From an uncultured Roseovarius sp. (GTDB lineage: Bacteria > Pseudomonadota > Alphaproteobacteria > Rhodobacterales > Rhodobacteraceae), in NCBI GenBank assembly GCA_934501475.1, contig CAKSUL010000012.1, positions 1 to 43,639 of the forward strand: a stretch of DNA of 43,639 bases. Reading direction: 5' to 3'. Below, piece after piece: positions 42,523 through 43,639 of the stretch (position 1 is the stretch's first letter; each line of letters starts with the position of its first letter). The notes beneath the pieces are model-generated. The model saw nothing but the letters and a program-made list of their open reading frames with translations, had not been told where the DNA came from and searched no databases. A program made the position numbers and the translations under genes.

Positions 42523-43639
42523 ATTTCGATTACAGCCGTTCTAGTGCAGATTATAGGGTCTGTGGCGCTGATGCTGTGGGGCATCCGACTGGTGCGCACC
42601 GGTATCATGCGCGCATTCGGCAGCTCTTTCCGGCATTATCTGGGGGCTGCGATCGGCGGGCGCATGTCCTCTTTCGGTGTCGGCCTCGGGATCACGGTTT
42701 TCCTGCAAAGCAGCACCGCCACGGCGCTGATCGTGTCGTCCTTTGCCGCCAAGGGGATGGTGCAGACGCCCGCAGCGCTGGCGGTGATGCTGGGCGCGGA
42801 TATCGGCACGACCATTTCGGCGCAGATCCTTTCATTCGATCTGTCCTGGCTGGCCTATGCCTTGATTTTCGTCGGGTTTTTCCTGCATTCGCGCTCATCG
42901 CTCTATACGCGCCGCCAGGTCGGGCGGGTGATACTGGGCCTGGGGCTGGTGCTGCTGGCGCTCAGCCTGGTGCGCAGCTCGTCCCAGCCGCTGCGCGACT
43001 CCGATCTGCTGGTCTATATCCTCTCGGCACTGGAACGCGAGATGTTCCTGACCATGTTCATTCTGGCGGTGCTGACCTGGCTTGTGCATTCCAGCCTTGC
43101 CGTGGTTCTGCTGACCGCATCGCTGGCCACGTCCGGCGTGGTGCCTGTCGGGGTTGGCGTGGTGATGATCCTCGGGGCCAATATCGGCGGCACGATCCCC
43201 CCGATCATCGCGACGATGGGCGCAGGCCCTCATGCGCAGCACGCCGCGATCGGCAACGCCGCCTTCAAGTTCATCGCCTGCCTGCTGGTTCTGCCGTTCC
43301 TGCCCTATCTGACCGACGCGCTTGGGGGCTTTGCCGGCAATGGCCAGATCCTTGTGCATGTCCACACCGCGTTCAACGTCCTTGTCGCGCTGCTTTTCCT
43401 GCCATGGGTGGGCACCGCCGCCGCCCTGCTCAAGCGCGCTTTTCCCAACACCGAACAGGCCGGCGCGGAACCGATGACGCGCTATCTGGACAAGGAGCTG
43501 ATCCGCTCGCCCACGCTGGCGCTGTCCAGCGCCACGCGGGAGCTTTACCGCATCAATGAGCAGATCGAACTGACCCTCGATCTGATCGAAAGCGGCATTT
43601 CGGACAATGAACTGCACAAGGGCGACGCCATCAAGGTAC
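42523..43639 (+). CDS. Na/Pi cotransporter family protein (3' truncated)
   Basis: At least 372 residues; the window ends before the stop. About nine helices form the two inverted NptA-type repeats: LWGIRLVRTGIMRAFG (20-33) and the QSSTAT motif (62-67) with GADIGTT, then VHSSLAVVLL with GANIGGTIPP in the second repeat. A cytoplasmic helical region (from about 325, LDKELIRSPTLALSSATRELYRI) resembles the PhoU-like part. No ATG or TTG is available near the N-terminus. ATT at 42523 has a perfect GGAGG 7 nt upstream and gives the expected number of residues before the first helix. The alternative GTG at 42544 has no ribosome-binding site. Likely role: sodium-coupled phosphate uptake or export. Confidence 0.85.
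   Translation, partial: MSITAVLVQIIGSVALMLWGIRLVRTGIMRAFGSSFRHYLGAAIGGRMSSFGVGLGITVFLQSSTATALIVSSFAAKGMVQTPAALAVMLGADIGTTISAQILSFDLSWLAYALIFVGFFLHSRSSLYTRRQVGRVILGLGLVLLALSLVRSSSQPLRDSDLLVYILSALEREMFLTMFILAVLTWLVHSSLAVVLLTASLATSGVVPVGVGVVMILGANIGGTIPPIIATMGAGPHAQHAAIGNAAFKFIACLLVLPFLPYLTDALGGFAGNGQILVHVHTAFNVLVALLFLPWVGTAAALLKRAFPNTEQAGAEPMTRYLDKELIRSPTLALSSATRELYRINEQIELTLDLIESGISDNELHKGDAIKV

Noticed and set aside
42576..43559. 327-codon open frame on the plus strand in the last kilobase
   Set aside because: It is the wrong frame of the Na/Pi cotransporter. The correct frame shows QSSTAT, GADIGTT and GANIGGT motifs and many membrane helices.
1..43639. Mobile elements, prophage, restriction or CRISPR systems
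   Set aside because: No transposase, integrase, phage or defence-type protein and no regularly spaced repeats were seen; all larger genes belong to housekeeping or metabolic families.

Overview
The window is chromosomal DNA of a GC-rich alphaproteobacterium, most likely a member of the Rhodobacterales (Rhodobacter/Roseobacter group). Supporting signs are a glutamate/aspartate transporter of the Bzt/Aap type, an AcuI-type acryloyl-CoA reductase, an alphaproteobacterial SOS box (GTTC-N7-GTTC), a tRNA-His without G-1 but with A73, and a long structured leader in front of mraZ like the one that yields the sRNA UpsM in Rhodobacter sphaeroides. No insertion sequence, prophage, CRISPR array or rRNA operon was seen. 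Most of the window is core genome.

Layout. 1-4.3 kb (minus): ferredoxin fdxA, an S4 RNA-binding protein, a Suv3-like RNA helicase with a basic repetitive tail, and a TPR protein. 4.4-7.7 kb (plus): SCP2-domain protein, alpha/beta hydrolase and M3 oligopeptidase. 7.7-11.7 kb: lipoprotein hydrolase, heat-shock sigma factor rpoH with a CtrA-type box upstream, an RluA/RluD pseudouridine synthase, and two small membrane proteins. 11.9-13.9 kb (plus): a Tat-exported sulfite dehydrogenase followed by an unusual two-heme cytochrome c. 14.0-15.6 kb: tRNA-His, a DUF6324-like protein, SOS-controlled mmcB, and a structured RNA that best fits 6S RNA with its own promoter. 15.6-17.8 kb (minus): nusB-ribH-ribB. 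17.9-27.0 kb (minus): the first half of the division and cell-wall (dcw) cluster, transcribed mraZ-rsmH-ftsL-ftsI-murE-murF-mraY-murD, with many 1-4 nt overlaps. The cluster stops after murD and is followed by riboflavin genes rather than ftsW/murG.

27-34 kb: mraZ leader region with a DnaA box, then acuI, a DinB-family protein, DUF2842, purA (minus), and secG and pyrG (plus). 34-38 kb (minus): a three-gene operon of a SerB-like phosphatase, a periplasmic amino-acid-binding protein and a hybrid sensor kinase. 38.3-42.5 kb (plus, divergent): bztABCD, a complete acidic amino acid/amide ABC importer. The window ends inside a Na/Pi-cotransporter gene that appears to start at a rare ATT codon.

The most promising candidate for something undescribed is the serB-like / binding-protein / hybrid-kinase operon. 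Its binding protein is a paralogue of BztA but has no permease of its own. It is translationally coupled to a phosphatase with an altered active-site motif and sits 11 nt upstream of a membrane sensor kinase, back to back with the real transporter. It looks like a sensor for extracellular amino acids assembled from transporter parts.
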